From NCBI RefSeq assembly GCF_900112605.1, contig NZ_FOMJ01000008.1:56734-120733 (forward strand): a stretch of 64,000 bases of DNA. The letters are read 5' to 3'. This stretch comes from Thiohalospira halophila DSM 15071 (GTDB lineage: Bacteria; Pseudomonadota; Gammaproteobacteria; Thiohalospirales; Thiohalospiraceae). The position numbers and the translations under genes were made by a program. Below the pieces are notes generated by a model. It did not search any database. It saw nothing but the letters and a program-made list of their open reading frames with translations, and was not told the DNA's origin. Positions 1 through 11,118 of this stretch are shown piece after piece. Within the stretch, counting starts at the first letter, position 1; each line of letters starts with the position of its first letter.

Positions 1-1
1 C

Positions 2-373
2 GGCCTCTCCCCTCGGACCGATCGCCCCAGCCACCAGGTCGCGGCGGGCCTCCAGGGGCTGGGGCTCGCCATCCGGCCGGTGCGCCCGGCCATCGACGCG
101 ATCCTCGGCGAGGCCGCCGTGGCCAGTCTTTCCGACCTCACCACGCCCACGGACGCCGTGGTGGTCTTCCGCAATCCGGCCGAGGTCCCCGCCATCGCCG
201 AGGCCACGGTGGCCGGCGGTCACGGCGCCCTGTGGCTGCAGCCCGGCGCCGAGTCGGCGGAGGGGGCCCGGATCGCCACCGAGGCCGGGCTCCCCGCCGT
301 GGTCGGTCGCTGCCTCTGGGTGGACTACCGCCAGTGGCTCGCCGGCGGTTGCAATCCCGGCCTGTCCCGGTAA
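2..373 (+). CDS. CoA-binding domain protein (YccU-like), 5' truncated by window edge
   Basis: The frame is open from base 2 and ends at TAA 371-373, so the N-terminus lies outside the window. The visible part starts at GLSPRTDRPSHQVA and has the single Rossmann-like CoA-binding fold of the YccU family: the glycine-rich start with a conserved proline and arginine, an ILGE-type motif, a VVVFRNPAEVP segment and the GALWLQPGAE segment. These proteins resemble the CoA-binding domain of succinyl-CoA synthetase but stand alone, and their role is poorly known. The stop lies 9 bases before dapF, so the two may be co-transcribed. No catalytic activity can be assigned. Confidence 0.8.
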   Translation, partial: GLSPRTDRPSHQVAAGLQGLGLAIRPVRPAIDAILGEAAVASLSDLTTPTDAVVVFRNPAEVPAIAEATVAGGHGALWLQPGAESAEGARIATEAGLPAVVGRCLWVDYRQWLAGGCNPGLSR

Positions 374-382
374 CCTGCTGCC

Positions 383-1225
383 ATGGCGCTGGAATTTACC
401 AAGATGCAGGGGCTCGGCAACGACTTCGTGGTCATCGACAACCGCGCAGCCACCTTCGATCCGACCCCCGGCCACATCCGCTGGCTGGCGGACCGCCGCT
501 TCGGCGTGGGCTGCGACCAGGTCCTGCTGGTGGAGGCCGCTCCCGATGACGGGGTGGACTTCGGCTATCGCATCTTCAACGCCGACGGCGGCGAGGTGGA
601 CCAGTGCGGCAACGGCGCCCGCTGTTTCGCCCGCTGGATCCGCGAGCATACCGACTTCGCCGGCGACCCCGTCCGCGTGGCCACCCGGGCCGGGCGGATG
701 GCGCTGACCACGCACCCGGACGGCCAGGTGGACGTGGACATGGGCGAGCCGCGCTTCGAGCCGGCGGCGATCCCCTTCGAGGCACCGGAGCGGGCCGACG
801 AGTACGAGCTGGTGCTGGAGGACCGGACCTTCCGCATTGGGGCCGTGGGCCTGGGCAATCCCCACGCCGTCATGCGGGTGGAGGCCCTGGACCGGGTCCC
901 GGTGGCAACCATGGGCCCGGCCATCCAGGCGCTGGAGCGCTTCCCCGAGGGGGTGAATGTGGGTTTCGTCGAGGCCCACGGGCGCGATCACATCCGCCTG
1001 CGGGTCTTCGAGCGCGGCTCCGGCGAGACCCTGGCCTGCGGCAGCGGGGCCTGTGCGGCGGTGGCGGTCGGTCGCCAGCAGGGCTGGCTGGATGGTACCG
1101 TTACCGTCGATCTGCCCGGTGGCCGCCTGACCATCCACTGGCCCGGCCCGGGTTCGCCCATCACCCTGACCGGGCCGGCGAAGACCGTTTTCGAGGGACG
1201 CATCGACCATGACCCGGCAGTCTAG
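383..1225 (+). CDS. dapF: Diaminopimelate epimerase
   Basis: Cytosolic PLP-independent epimerase that converts LL- to meso-diaminopimelate for lysine and peptidoglycan synthesis. The 280 residues match the usual 270-280. Both catalytic cysteines are in their motifs: Cys75 in QCGNGAR and Cys219 in ACGSGACA. The N-terminal MQGLGNDFVVID block is typical. The 3' end overlaps the next gene by 17 bases, which suggests translational coupling. The order dapF, DUF484, xerC is the same as in many gammaproteobacteria. Confidence 0.97.
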   Translation: MALEFTKMQGLGNDFVVIDNRAATFDPTPGHIRWLADRRFGVGCDQVLLVEAAPDDGVDFGYRIFNADGGEVDQCGNGARCFARWIREHTDFAGDPVRVATRAGRMALTTHPDGQVDVDMGEPRFEPAAIPFEAPERADEYELVLEDRTFRIGAVGLGNPHAVMRVEALDRVPVATMGPAIQALERFPEGVNVGFVEAHGRDHIRLRVFERGSGETLACGSGACAAVAVGRQQGWLDGTVTVDLPGGRLTIHWPGPGSPITLTGPAKTVFEGRIDHDPAV

Positions 1226-1907
1226 CGAAGCGGCCGACGCGGCCCTGCATGAGCAGCAGGTGGTGGAATTCCTCCGCCACCACCCGGACCTCCTGCGCCG
1301 CCACCCCGACCTCCTGGCCGAACTCAACATCCCCCACGCCGCGGGCACCGGCGCCGTCTCCCTGGTGGAGCGCCAGGTGTCGCGGCTGCGTGAGCAGCGC
1401 GAGGAGATGCGCCACCGGCTGGATGAGCTCTACGCCCTGGCGCGGGACAACGAATCCCTGGCCCTCCAGTTCCACCAGCTGGTCCTCGACCTGCTCAGCG
1501 CCCGGGAGCCGACGGCGGTGGCCGAGGCCCTGGAGCGCGACCTGCACCGGGACTGCGGGGCGGATGCCGTCGCCCTGCGCCTCTACCCCGCTGGCGAGCA
1601 CCACATCCCCGACCACCTCATCGGTCCCCGGGGGGCCGATCGCAACCGGCTGGAGCGGATCTTCGCCGCACCCAACCCGGTCTGCGGCCGCCTGGATGCG
1701 GAGATCGGCGCCCTGATCTTCGGCGACGGCGGCGAGGCCATGGTCTCCGCCGCCCTCATCCCGCTGCCCCTGCGCGGCCGCTCCCTGGGGCTCCTCGCCG
1801 TGGGCTCCACCGACCCGGAGCGCTTCCGCGCCGGCCAGGGGACGCTCTTCCTGGAGCAGCTGGGCGAGGCGGCCGCCGCCGCCCTGCACCCCCACCTGGC
1901 GGGCTGA
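1209..1907 (+). CDS. DUF484 family protein with GAF-like domain
   Basis: A 232-residue protein that starts inside dapF (17-base overlap) and ends 3 bases before xerC. The N-terminus has the family signature of a VVEFLRHHPDLLRRHPDLLAEL-like helix, followed by a helical, probably coiled-coil stretch around residues 45-85 and a GAF-like fold from about residue 90. The C-terminal part (SAALIPLPLRGRSLGLLAVG, then FRAGQGTLFLEQLGE) closely resembles the sensor part of the diguanylate cyclase encoded just beyond xerC. The molecular role of DUF484 proteins is unknown, and its constant place beside xerC is the main clue. Confidence 0.9.
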   Translation: MTRQSSEAADAALHEQQVVEFLRHHPDLLRRHPDLLAELNIPHAAGTGAVSLVERQVSRLREQREEMRHRLDELYALARDNESLALQFHQLVLDLLSAREPTAVAEALERDLHRDCGADAVALRLYPAGEHHIPDHLIGPRGADRNRLERIFAAPNPVCGRLDAEIGALIFGDGGEAMVSAALIPLPLRGRSLGLLAVGSTDPERFRAGQGTLFLEQLGEAAAAALHPHLAG

Positions 1908-1910
1908 GCC

Positions 1911-2848
1911 ATGGCCGCGAGCGAGGGGCTGGCCAGCGACCTGGAGCGCTTCCTCGACCACCTGGCCCGGGAGCGGCGCACCAGCTCCGCCACCGTGGCC
2001 GCCTACCGCCGCGACCTCACCGGCCTGATCACCCGGCTCGTCGATGACGGGGTCCAACGGTGGGACGAGGTCGCGCCCCGCCACATCCGCGCCTGGGTCA
2101 CCGCCCGGCACCGCAAGGGCATCGGCGCCCGCAGCCTGGCCCGGGGGCTCTCCGCCGCGCGCACCCTCTTCGGCTGGCTCATCCGGGAGCAGGTCATCCG
2201 CGCCGACCCGGCCGCCGATATCCGCGCCCCCAAGCAGGGGCAGCGGCTGCCCCGCACCCTGGAGGTGGATACCACCCAGCAGCTCCTGGACGAGACCGGC
2301 GGCGGCGAGGATCCCGCCGACCCCCTGCTCATCCGCGATCGGGCGCTGTTCGAGCTGCTCTATTCCAGCGGCCTGCGCCTGGCGGAGGTGGTCGCCCTGG
2401 AGCGCCAGCAGGTGGCCCCCGGCCAGACCCTGCTACGGGTGCTCGGCAAGGGGAACAAGGAGCGGGAGGTGCCGGTGGGGAAGGCGGCGCGGCGCGCGCT
2501 GGAGGCCTGGCTACCCCAGCGGGACGCGCTGGCAGCGGAGGGCGAGACGGCGCTCTTCGTAAGCCGCCGCGGGACCCGGCTGGGCGCGCGCTCGGTCCAG
2601 CAGCGGCTGCGCCGCCACGCCACCGCCCTGGGGCTGCCCCGGGTCCATCCGCACATGCTGCGCCACGCCTTCGCCTCCCACCTGCTGGAGTCCAGCGGCG
2701 ACCTGCGCGCCGTGCAGCAGCTCCTGGGCCACGCCGACATCACCACCACCCAGGTCTATACCCACCTGGACTTCCAGCACCTGGCGGAGGTCTACGACCA
2801 GGCCCATCCCCGGGCCCGGCGCGATTCCTCCGGGGGCGAGGGGGAGGA

Positions 2849-2852
<4 letters not shown>
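1911..2852 (+). CDS. xerC: Tyrosine recombinase XerC
   Basis: Site-specific recombinase that acts with XerD at dif to resolve chromosome dimers. The N-terminal SAM-like core-binding domain spans about residues 1-100 and the catalytic domain about 115-300. All six catalytic positions are visible: Arg156 (SSGLR), Lys180 (GKGNKE), His248 and Arg251 (HPHMLRH), His274 (LLGHAD) and Tyr283 (QVYTH). The length of 313 is slightly above the usual 298-305 because of a short acidic tail. Its stop overlaps the stop of the convergent diguanylate cyclase gene. Confidence 0.96.
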
Positions 2853-3877
<1,025 letters not shown>

Positions 3878-3881
3878 GGTT

Positions 3882-4502
3882 TCAGTCTGCCAGGGGCTGG
3901 CGGATCCGGTGGAACTGGACGGGGGGTACATACTGGATGACCTCCTTGCCATCCGGGTCCAGGGCGACGTCGATGCCGCGCTCGGGGTAGAGGTAGTGGT
4001 GCTGCCGGCCGCTGCGCCGGACCTCCGTCGGCTCGCCGAACCGGCTGCGAATGATCCCGTCATCCAGGTCGGCATGGGGGATGAAGATCAGGGCGGTGAC
4101 GGTGGCATCATCCAGCTCACCCTCGCGGGCATCCAGGTTCCAGCGGCGACCGCCCTCGATGGCGCGGCCCTCCCCCGCGGCCTCCTTGAGGGTGGCCACG
4201 GTCCCGTCCGACGGGTCCAGCTGGCCGTAGAGGCGCCCGGTGAAGCGGCCGAAGTAGACCTCCTTGAAGAAGACCTCGACGCTGCGCTCGCCCTCCTCCT
4301 CGAAGAGTGCAAACCGGGGGCGGGCCCGGGTCTGCGCCGCCAGCTCGGAGTAGGGACTGGCCCCCAGCTCGATCCCGAAGACGCGGCTGGTCTCGCCATC
4401 CGGGGCCGGCTCCACCTCCCAGAAGGTGGGGGCGTCGTCCTGGCCGCCGCAAGCGGTCAGGGAGAGGGCGAGGAGCAGGGGCAGGAGTCGGACGAAGAGC
4501 AT
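3882..4502 (-). CDS. Predicted lipoprotein, uncharacterised
   Basis: A 206-residue protein with a hydrophobic leader and a lipobox (LTAC at residues 15-18, then GG), so it is probably a diacylglyceryl-modified lipoprotein. The mature part has no repeats or membrane segments and is rich in acidic residues and Phe/Tyr. I do not recognise a family. It is followed within 4 bases by the diguanylate cyclase gene. A link between an envelope lipoprotein and cyclic-di-GMP signalling is possible but rests on position only. Confidence 0.8.
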   Translation of the reverse strand: MLFVRLLPLLLALSLTACGGQDDAPTFWEVEPAPDGETSRVFGIELGASPYSELAAQTRARPRFALFEEEGERSVEVFFKEVYFGRFTGRLYGQLDPSDGTVATLKEAAGEGRAIEGGRRWNLDAREGELDDATVTALIFIPHADLDDGIIRSRFGEPTEVRRSGRQHHYLYPERGIDVALDPDGKEVIQYVPPVQFHRIRQPLAD

Positions 4503-4608
4503 GGCAAAACGGTACCACCCCGGCCGCCTAGGTTCCAGCGAGCCGGCCGAATCGGGCAGCCCCGGAATGCGAGCACTCGCTCACCCCGGGGCGCCATCCT
4601 CCCCGGAA

Positions 4609-5055
4609 TCAGCCCGGTGGCACCCGGAGTTCGAAGGTCACCGGCCCGTCGTTGACCAGCTCCACCGCCATGTCCGCGCTGAAGCGGCCGGTCTCCACCG
4701 TGGCCACCTCCGCGCGCGCGGCGGCCACCAGCTCCTGGAAGAGGCGCTCCCCCTCGGCGGGCTCGGCGGCGGAAGAGAAGCCGGGGCGGGTGCCCTTGCG
4801 GGTATCGGCGGCCAGGGTGAACTGGGGCACCAGTAGCAGGCCGCCACCCGAATCCACCAGGCTGCGGTTCATCCGGCCGGCATCATCGGGGAAGACGCGG
4901 TACCCCACCAGCCGCTGCGCCAGGCGACGGGCCCCCGCCTCGGTGTCGCCGCGCTCCACCCCCACCAGGACCAGCAGGCCGGCATCGATGGCGGCGATGG
5001 TCTGATCCTCCACGCGCACGGCGGCGCGGGTGACGCGTTGCAGCAGACCGATCAT
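4609..5055 (-). CDS. dtd: D-aminoacyl-tRNA deacylase
   Basis: Hydrolyses D-amino acids mischarged onto tRNA. The start chosen is ATG 5055 (MIGLLQRV), which gives 148 residues, close to the family's usual 145. The longer frame upstream belongs to pip in another register. The characteristic motifs are present: [18 protein letters not shown] in the middle, where many members have SQFTL, and NDGPVTF near the C-terminus, which supplies the Gly-cisPro chiral proofreading loop. The start overlaps the pip stop by ATGA, so the two are translationally coupled. Confidence 0.95.
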   Translation of the reverse strand: MIGLLQRVTRAAVRVEDQTIAAIDAGLLVLVGVERGDTEAGARRLAQRLVGYRVFPDDAGRMNRSLVDSGGGLLLVPQFTLAADTRKGTRPGFSSAAEPAEGERLFQELVAAARAEVATVETGRFSADMAVELVNDGPVTFELRVPPG

Positions 5056-6020
5056 CGGCCGGCGGGTCGACCGTCCAGGCGATCCGCCAGGCGGTCCGTC
5101 GCCCGGACCAGGGCGTCGACGATCCCCGGCTCGGAGGCGGCGTGGCCGGCCTCGGTCACCATCTCCAGCTCGGCCTCGGGCCATTCCCGGGCCAGGGCGT
5201 GGGCGGTGGCCGGCGGGCAGATGAGGTCATAGCGCCCCTGGACGATGGTCCCGGGGATGTTGCGGATCCGCTCCACGTCCCGCAGGAGCTGGCCGGGCTC
5301 CAGGAAGCAGTGGTTGCGGAAGTAGTGCGCCTCGATGAGCGCCAGGGCCAGGGCGGTATAGCCCTCGGCGAAGTGGTCGGCCACCTCTTCACTGGCGGCC
5401 AGGGTGGCCAGGCGCCCCTCCCAGCGCGCCCAGGCGCGCGCGGCCGACATGCGGCCGATCTCGTCGCTCCCGGTGAGGCGGCGGTGGTAGGCGGCCAGCA
5501 GGTCGTCCCGCTCGGCCTCGGGGATGGGGGCCAGGAACTCCTCCCACGCCTCGGGGGCAAAGCGGTGGGCCCCGTCCTGGCAAACCCAGGCGACCTCTTC
5601 CGGGCTGCCCAGGAAGATCCCGCGCAGGATCAGACCGGTGACCCGCTCGGGATGGGCCTGGGCGTAGGCCAGCCCCAGGGTCGAACCCCAGGAGCCGCCG
5701 AAGACGGTCCACTGCTCGATCCCCAGATGCTCGCGCAGCGCCTCCAGGTCGCGGACCAGGGCGGCCGTGTCGTTGCCCTCCGTCTCGGCGTGGGGCGCGG
5801 AGCGTCCCGCTCCCCGTTGATCCGGCAGGACCACCCGCCAGCGGTCGGGGTCGAAGAAACGGCGGTGGTAGGCCTGGCAGCCAGAGCCCGGGCCGCCGTG
5901 GAGAAAGACCACTGGGTGGCCGTGGGCCGTCCCGCACTCCTCCATATGGAGCTGGTGGGGCGGGTCCACCGGCAGCGTGTGCTGCACATAGGACTGGATG
6001 GCGGGATAGAGGGTGCGCAT
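5052..6020 (-). CDS. pip: Proline iminopeptidase (alpha/beta hydrolase)
   Basis: Cytosolic serine exopeptidase that releases N-terminal proline from peptides. ATG 6020 (MRTLYPAI) gives 322 residues, typical of bacterial Pip; a further in-frame ATG 12 codons upstream is less likely. The oxyanion-hole motif HGGPGSG, the DQRGAGRS strand, the nucleophile elbow GGSWGS and the late GRYD and GHA segments (Asp and His of the triad) are all visible. It overlaps dtd by four bases. This pairing suggests joint handling of amino-acid stereochemistry or peptides, but that is an inference. Confidence 0.94.
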   Translation of the reverse strand: MRTLYPAIQSYVQHTLPVDPPHQLHMEECGTAHGHPVVFLHGGPGSGCQAYHRRFFDPDRWRVVLPDQRGAGRSAPHAETEGNDTAALVRDLEALREHLGIEQWTVFGGSWGSTLGLAYAQAHPERVTGLILRGIFLGSPEEVAWVCQDGAHRFAPEAWEEFLAPIPEAERDDLLAAYHRRLTGSDEIGRMSAARAWARWEGRLATLAASEEVADHFAEGYTALALALIEAHYFRNHCFLEPGQLLRDVERIRNIPGTIVQGRYDLICPPATAHALAREWPEAELEMVTEAGHAASEPGIVDALVRATDRLADRLDGRPAGR

Positions 6021-6053
6021 GGGCCCGACTCCTGATGGCATGGGGAGACAACT

Positions 6054-6075
6054 CACCCTCCCCGGAGGGAGGGTG
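6054..6075 (-). terminator. Hairpin between membrane-protein gene and pip
   Basis: Perfect 8-base arms CACCCTCC (6054-6061) and GGAGGGTG (6068-6075) with a 6-base loop. An outer GATGGCA/TGCCATC pair lies further out. There is no uridine run, so it is a weak terminator or attenuator between the upstream minus-strand membrane-protein gene and pip. Confidence 0.4.
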
Positions 6076-6103
6076 CCATCACGTCGGGACGGGCGGCCTC
6101 CGG

Positions 6104-6664
6104 TCAGTCACGGACCGGTTCACCTCGCCAGCCCATGGCGGCCGCGATACCGGCCAGCAACAGCCCGAGCAGGACCAGGGGCGGGCCGATGGGCTGAAGG
6201 ATCGAGGTCAGTCCACCCAGGGTAACGCCGAACTGGGTGAGGTAGAGGACTCCCGAGTGCAGCAGCGCCCCGACGATGAAGACCCAAGATATCACCTGCT
6301 TGAAGATGGGGGCCACGGCGATGAAGACCAGGGCGATGCCCACGGCGATGTTGAGCAGCGCCTCCAGGTTGCCGTGGGCGTGGGGCCCGGCCTTGATCCC
6401 GTCGATGGGGGCGCGGGCGTTATCGAAGGTGCTCTGGGCCAGAAGGGCCTCGGTATTGGCGCGCGCAATCTCCGCCCCGGTCAGCGGCTCCAGGTTCTCC
6501 TCGAAGTCACTGGCGGCCAGCTGCTGCAGCCGGGCCATGCTCTGCTGCCGCTCCTGGGCGGCGGCGCCGACATCCGGGTGGAGCTGGGTGACCATGTAGG
6601 GGCCGAGGGCGGCGGTGATCACGAGGTAGAGGAATCCGAAGACGATATTCTTGCGGCCAATCAT
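6104..6664 (-). CDS. Uncharacterised integral membrane protein
   Basis: A 186-residue protein with four likely membrane helices at about 7-27, 102-122, 123-145 and 156-177. A roughly 75-residue hydrophilic loop lies between the first and second and carries QERQQSMARLQQLAASDFEE. A ribosome-binding sequence AGGGAGAA lies just before ATG 6664. The product is not recognised. The large loop after an N-terminal helix suggests an exported sensor or subunit-contact region, but nothing more can be said. It is transcribed away from the phosphatase-superfamily gene at 6.8 kb. Confidence 0.75.
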   Translation of the reverse strand: MIGRKNIVFGFLYLVITAALGPYMVTQLHPDVGAAAQERQQSMARLQQLAASDFEENLEPLTGAEIARANTEALLAQSTFDNARAPIDGIKAGPHAHGNLEALLNIAVGIALVFIAVAPIFKQVISWVFIVGALLHSGVLYLTQFGVTLGGLTSILQPIGPPLVLLGLLLAGIAAAMGWRGEPVRD

Positions 6665-6773
6665 TGGCGTTCTCCCTGCGACAGTCGTTTTTTGGTCTTC
6701 TCGAGGTTCGATCCAAACGTAGCCGCCAGGCCGGGGGGTGGCAAGGCGGCGCGCGGCGGCCGATCATGGAGGT

Positions 6774-7943
6774 ATGGAGAGCGAAAAGATATCGACCGTG
6801 GAACCGGACTACACCGGTTCCGGCCTGGGGAATCTGGTCGCCTCGGTGGCCCGGGGCTTGGGGGCATCGACGCCGGCCCCGCCGACGCCGCTGCTGGACC
6901 CCGCCCGGGTCGCCGAGGCGCGGGTGGTGGTATTCGCCCTGCTGGACGGGCTGGGCGCGGCGGCCCTGGAACGCCATCCCGATTCCTGGCTGGCCCGCCA
7001 CTGCCAGGGGACGCTGACCTCGGTCTTCCCCTCCACCACCACCAGCGCCCTGACCACCTTCTACACCGGGCTGGCCCCGGCGGCCCACGGCCTCCCGGCC
7101 TGGTTTACCTGGCTGCGCGAGGCCGGGACGGTGGCCGTGCCGCTGGCCCACAACACCCGGTACGGCCACCTGGATCTGGGCACCGCCGGCGTCCTGCCGG
7201 GGCCGCTCTATACCGCCACCCCCTGGGCAGAGCAGGCGGACCGCCCGGTGGCCACCTGCCAGCCCGGCTGGCTGCAGGGCACGCCCTACTCCCGCCACCA
7301 CGCCACCGGCCGGCACCACGACCTCGAGGCCCCGGGCGAGCTACCCGGACTCGTGGGCCGGCTGGCCGGGGAGCCGGAGCCGCGGCTATTGCAGGTCTAC
7401 TGGCCCGCCTTCGATGCCCTGAGCCACCAGCACGGCTGCGGGAGCGAGGCGGTCCGGGACCACTTCCACGAGCTGGATGCGGCCCTGGCCGCCACGGCCG
7501 CCGCCCTCCCCGAGGACGGGCTGCTCATCGCCACCGCCGACCACGGCCTCATCGACGTCGACGACGGCGGCCTCCATGAGCTCAGCGCCCTGCCGGAACT
7601 GGCGGCCATGCTCACCGTGCCGCCCTGCGGCGAGGGGCGCGTCCCCTTCCTCTATCCCCATGCCGGGGCCGTCGAGGAGACCCGGGCCGCCGTGCAGGAG
7701 GCACTCGACCGGGCGGTCACCGCCATCCACACCCGGGAGGCCATCCTGGATCGCGGCTGGCTGGGGCCCGGGCCGGCGCATCCGGAGCTCTACCCGCGGA
7801 TCGGGGACCTCGTGGTGGAGATGGCCCCCGGCCACGTCCTCACCGGCGACCCCTGGCGCCCGGGGATCCGGCAGCGGGCGGTCCATGGCGGATTGAGCCG
7901 GGAGGAGATGGCCATCCCGGCCATCATCGCCGGGGGGCGGTGA
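6774..7943 (+). CDS. Alkaline phosphatase-superfamily protein (type I phosphodiesterase/nucleotide pyrophosphatase-like)
   Basis: About 389 residues, with the fold of metal-dependent phosphodiesterases and nucleotide pyrophosphatases. The nucleophile region reads SVFPSTTTSALTTFYTG (Thr as likely nucleophile), preceded by the first metal Asp in ALLDGLGAAAL. ADHGLIDVDDGG supplies later metal ligands. WPAFDALSHQHG gives another Asp/His pair. No signal peptide is visible, so it should be cytosolic. The start is uncertain: GGAGG at 6768-6772 is too close to ATG 6774, and an in-frame GTG near 6797 or an upstream ATG at 6738 are alternatives. The substrate is unknown. Confidence 0.82.
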   Translation: MESEKISTVEPDYTGSGLGNLVASVARGLGASTPAPPTPLLDPARVAEARVVVFALLDGLGAAALERHPDSWLARHCQGTLTSVFPSTTTSALTTFYTGLAPAAHGLPAWFTWLREAGTVAVPLAHNTRYGHLDLGTAGVLPGPLYTATPWAEQADRPVATCQPGWLQGTPYSRHHATGRHHDLEAPGELPGLVGRLAGEPEPRLLQVYWPAFDALSHQHGCGSEAVRDHFHELDAALAATAAALPEDGLLIATADHGLIDVDDGGLHELSALPELAAMLTVPPCGEGRVPFLYPHAGAVEETRAAVQEALDRAVTAIHTREAILDRGWLGPGPAHPELYPRIGDLVVEMAPGHVLTGDPWRPGIRQRAVHGGLSREEMAIPAIIAGGR

Positions 7944-7992
7944 CCCCGGCGGCGGCGCGCCGTAGACTGGGAGACGGGACAAGGAGGGGAAC

Positions 7993-8694
7993 ATGAGCCG
8001 AGTCATCCTGCTGCGCCACGGCGAGAGCGAATGGAACCTCGCCAACCGCTTCACCGGCTGGACCGATGTGGACCTCTCGGAGACCGGCCGGGCTCAGGCC
8101 TGGGCGGCCGGGGAGACGCTGGCCACCGCGGGCCTGCTCCCGCAGGTGACCTTCACCTCGGTGCTGACCCGCGCCATCCGGACGCTCTGGCTCGCCCTGG
8201 ATGCCAGCGACCGGATGTGGCTTCCAGTCCACCGCGACTGGCGCCTCAATGAGCGCCACTACGGCGCACTGCAGGGGGAGAACAAGACCGATTTCGAGCG
8301 GCGGTACGGCGCCGAACAGGTCCACGCCTGGCGGCGCTCCTACGCCACGCGGCCGCCGGACCTGGAATGGGACGACGAGCGCCACCCGCGATTCGACCCG
8401 CGCTACGCCGCACTGGAGCCGGGGCAGCTACCGGCGGCGGAAGCCCTGGCGGACACGGTGACACGCGTCCGGCCCTGGTGGTCGGATACCCTGCGCCCCT
8501 GCATCGAAGCCGGGCGCGACGCCCTGGTCGTGGCGCACGGCAACAGCCTGCGCGCCCTCATCAAGGATCTGGAGGGCTACAGCGACGAGGGAATCGCCGG
8601 GCTGGACGTGCCGCTGGCAGAACCGCTGATCTACGAGTTCGACCGCGCTGGCGAACTCGTCGACAAGACTACGCTGACCCTATCGGAGGAATGA
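7993..8694 (+). CDS. gpmA: 2,3-bisphosphoglycerate-dependent phosphoglycerate mutase
   Basis: Glycolytic and gluconeogenic enzyme that interconverts 3- and 2-phosphoglycerate. AAGGAGG sits just before ATG 7993. The phosphohistidine is His9 in LRHGESEWN, the NRFTGWTDVDLS block is the family signature, LNERHYGALQGENK holds the catalytic Glu, and the second His is in VVAHGNSLRALIK. The 233 residues are slightly shorter than the 247-250 of E. coli GpmA, but the C-terminal region is present. It ends inside the RBS region of the next gene. Confidence 0.95.
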   Translation: MSRVILLRHGESEWNLANRFTGWTDVDLSETGRAQAWAAGETLATAGLLPQVTFTSVLTRAIRTLWLALDASDRMWLPVHRDWRLNERHYGALQGENKTDFERRYGAEQVHAWRRSYATRPPDLEWDDERHPRFDPRYAALEPGQLPAAEALADTVTRVRPWWSDTLRPCIEAGRDALVVAHGNSLRALIKDLEGYSDEGIAGLDVPLAEPLIYEFDRAGELVDKTTLTLSEE

Positions 8695-8696
8695 AC

Positions 8697-9014
8697 ATGT
8701 ACGTCGTCGCCAATCGCGTCCCCGTCGCCGCCGGGTGGGAGCAGGCCTTCGAGGAGCGCTTCCGCCAGCGGGCCGGCCGCATCGAGCAGAACCCCGGGTT
8801 CATCCGCATGGAAGTCCTGCGACCCGCGGACGAGGAGAGCCCCTGGATCGTCCTCACCCACTGGGAGAGCGAGGACGCCTTCCGCCAGTGGCTGTCCAGC
8901 GACGACTTCAAGGAGGCCCACAACAACCCCCTGCCCCACGAGGCCTACACCGAGGAGGGCCGCCTGGAACGCCACGAGGTGGTTATCGCCAGCGATGGGG
9001 CCGCGACGAAGTAA
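8697..9014 (+). CDS. Antibiotic biosynthesis monooxygenase (ABM) domain protein
   Basis: A 105-residue single-domain ferredoxin-like alpha/beta barrel protein of the ABM/HmoA type. NRVPVAAGWEQAFEERFRQR begins the fold and ILTHWESEDAFRQWLSSDDF is the diagnostic helix region. GGAGGA at 8685-8690 is six bases before ATG 8697. The ATG at 8691, which overlaps the gpmA stop, sits directly on this RBS and is less likely. Family members include haem-degrading monooxygenases and quinol oxygenases. This sequence does not say which, so no substrate is given. It is probably co-transcribed with gpmA. Confidence 0.85.
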   Translation: MYVVANRVPVAAGWEQAFEERFRQRAGRIEQNPGFIRMEVLRPADEESPWIVLTHWESEDAFRQWLSSDDFKEAHNNPLPHEAYTEEGRLERHEVVIASDGAATK

Positions 9015-9097
9015 GGGAAGCTCGCCATCGAAGGGGGGACTTTCTTGTGACTCGGATAGGCAGTGTCACCGGGCGAGAGCTGTAATGCCCGATTGGA

Positions 9098-9174
9098 TGG
9101 TGGGCCCGGTCGGGCTCGAACCGACGACCCAGCGATTATGAGTCGCTTGCTCTGACCAGCTGAGCTACGGGCCC
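9098..9174 (-). tRNA. tRNA with CAT anticodon, probably tRNA-Ile2 (lysidine), less likely elongator tRNA-Met
   Basis: Complete 77-nt cloverleaf on the minus strand: acceptor stem GGGCCCG/CGGGCCC, D arm GCTCAGCTGGTCAGAGC, anticodon loop CTCATAA on an AGCGA/TCGCT stem, T arm with GTTCGAGCC, discriminator A and an encoded CCA. The anticodon stem is like that of E. coli ileX (GGCGA/TCGCT), and ileX also lies just beyond rpoD. I therefore favour the AUA-reading isoleucine tRNA, whose C34 would be modified to lysidine. Elongator Met shares the loop and cannot be excluded by eye. Confidence 0.9.
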
Positions 9175-9182
9175 GGAGGGGC

Positions 9183-9202
9183 GGGCCGCCGGGCGGCGGC
9201 CC
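9183..9202 (-). terminator. GC hairpin just after rpoD
   Basis: Perfect 8-base arms GGGCCGCC and GGCGGCCC around GGGC, placed 12 bases after the rpoD stop and before the tRNA. No T-run follows, so it may be a processing or pausing hairpin between mRNA and tRNA rather than a full terminator. Confidence 0.4.
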
Positions 9203-9214
9203 TTACCGGCGGGG

Positions 9215-11038
<1,824 letters not shown>

Positions 11039-11087
11039 AGAATTGAAGCCGTCGAGATTGGTTGAGGGTGGGGCCGAGCAATCGGGC

Positions 11088-11117
11088 AGTCTAGCAGAGC
11101 ATACAAAGACTGCTCAA
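11088..11117 (-). promoter_or_regulatory. Probable internal promoter for rpoD
   Basis: On the minus strand TTGAGC (11112-11117) and TAGACT (11088-11093) are separated by 18 bases. Both hexamers match the sigma-70 consensus at four of six positions. The -35 lies directly after the dnaG stop and the -10 is about 50 bases before the rpoD start, so rpoD could be expressed independently of the upstream genes. Confidence 0.5.
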
Positions 11118-11118
11118 G

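Noticed and set aside
9098..9174. tRNA-Met (elongator) as first reading of the CAT anticodon
   Set aside because: The anticodon stem and place beyond rpoD fit E. coli ileX better. Kept as an alternative.
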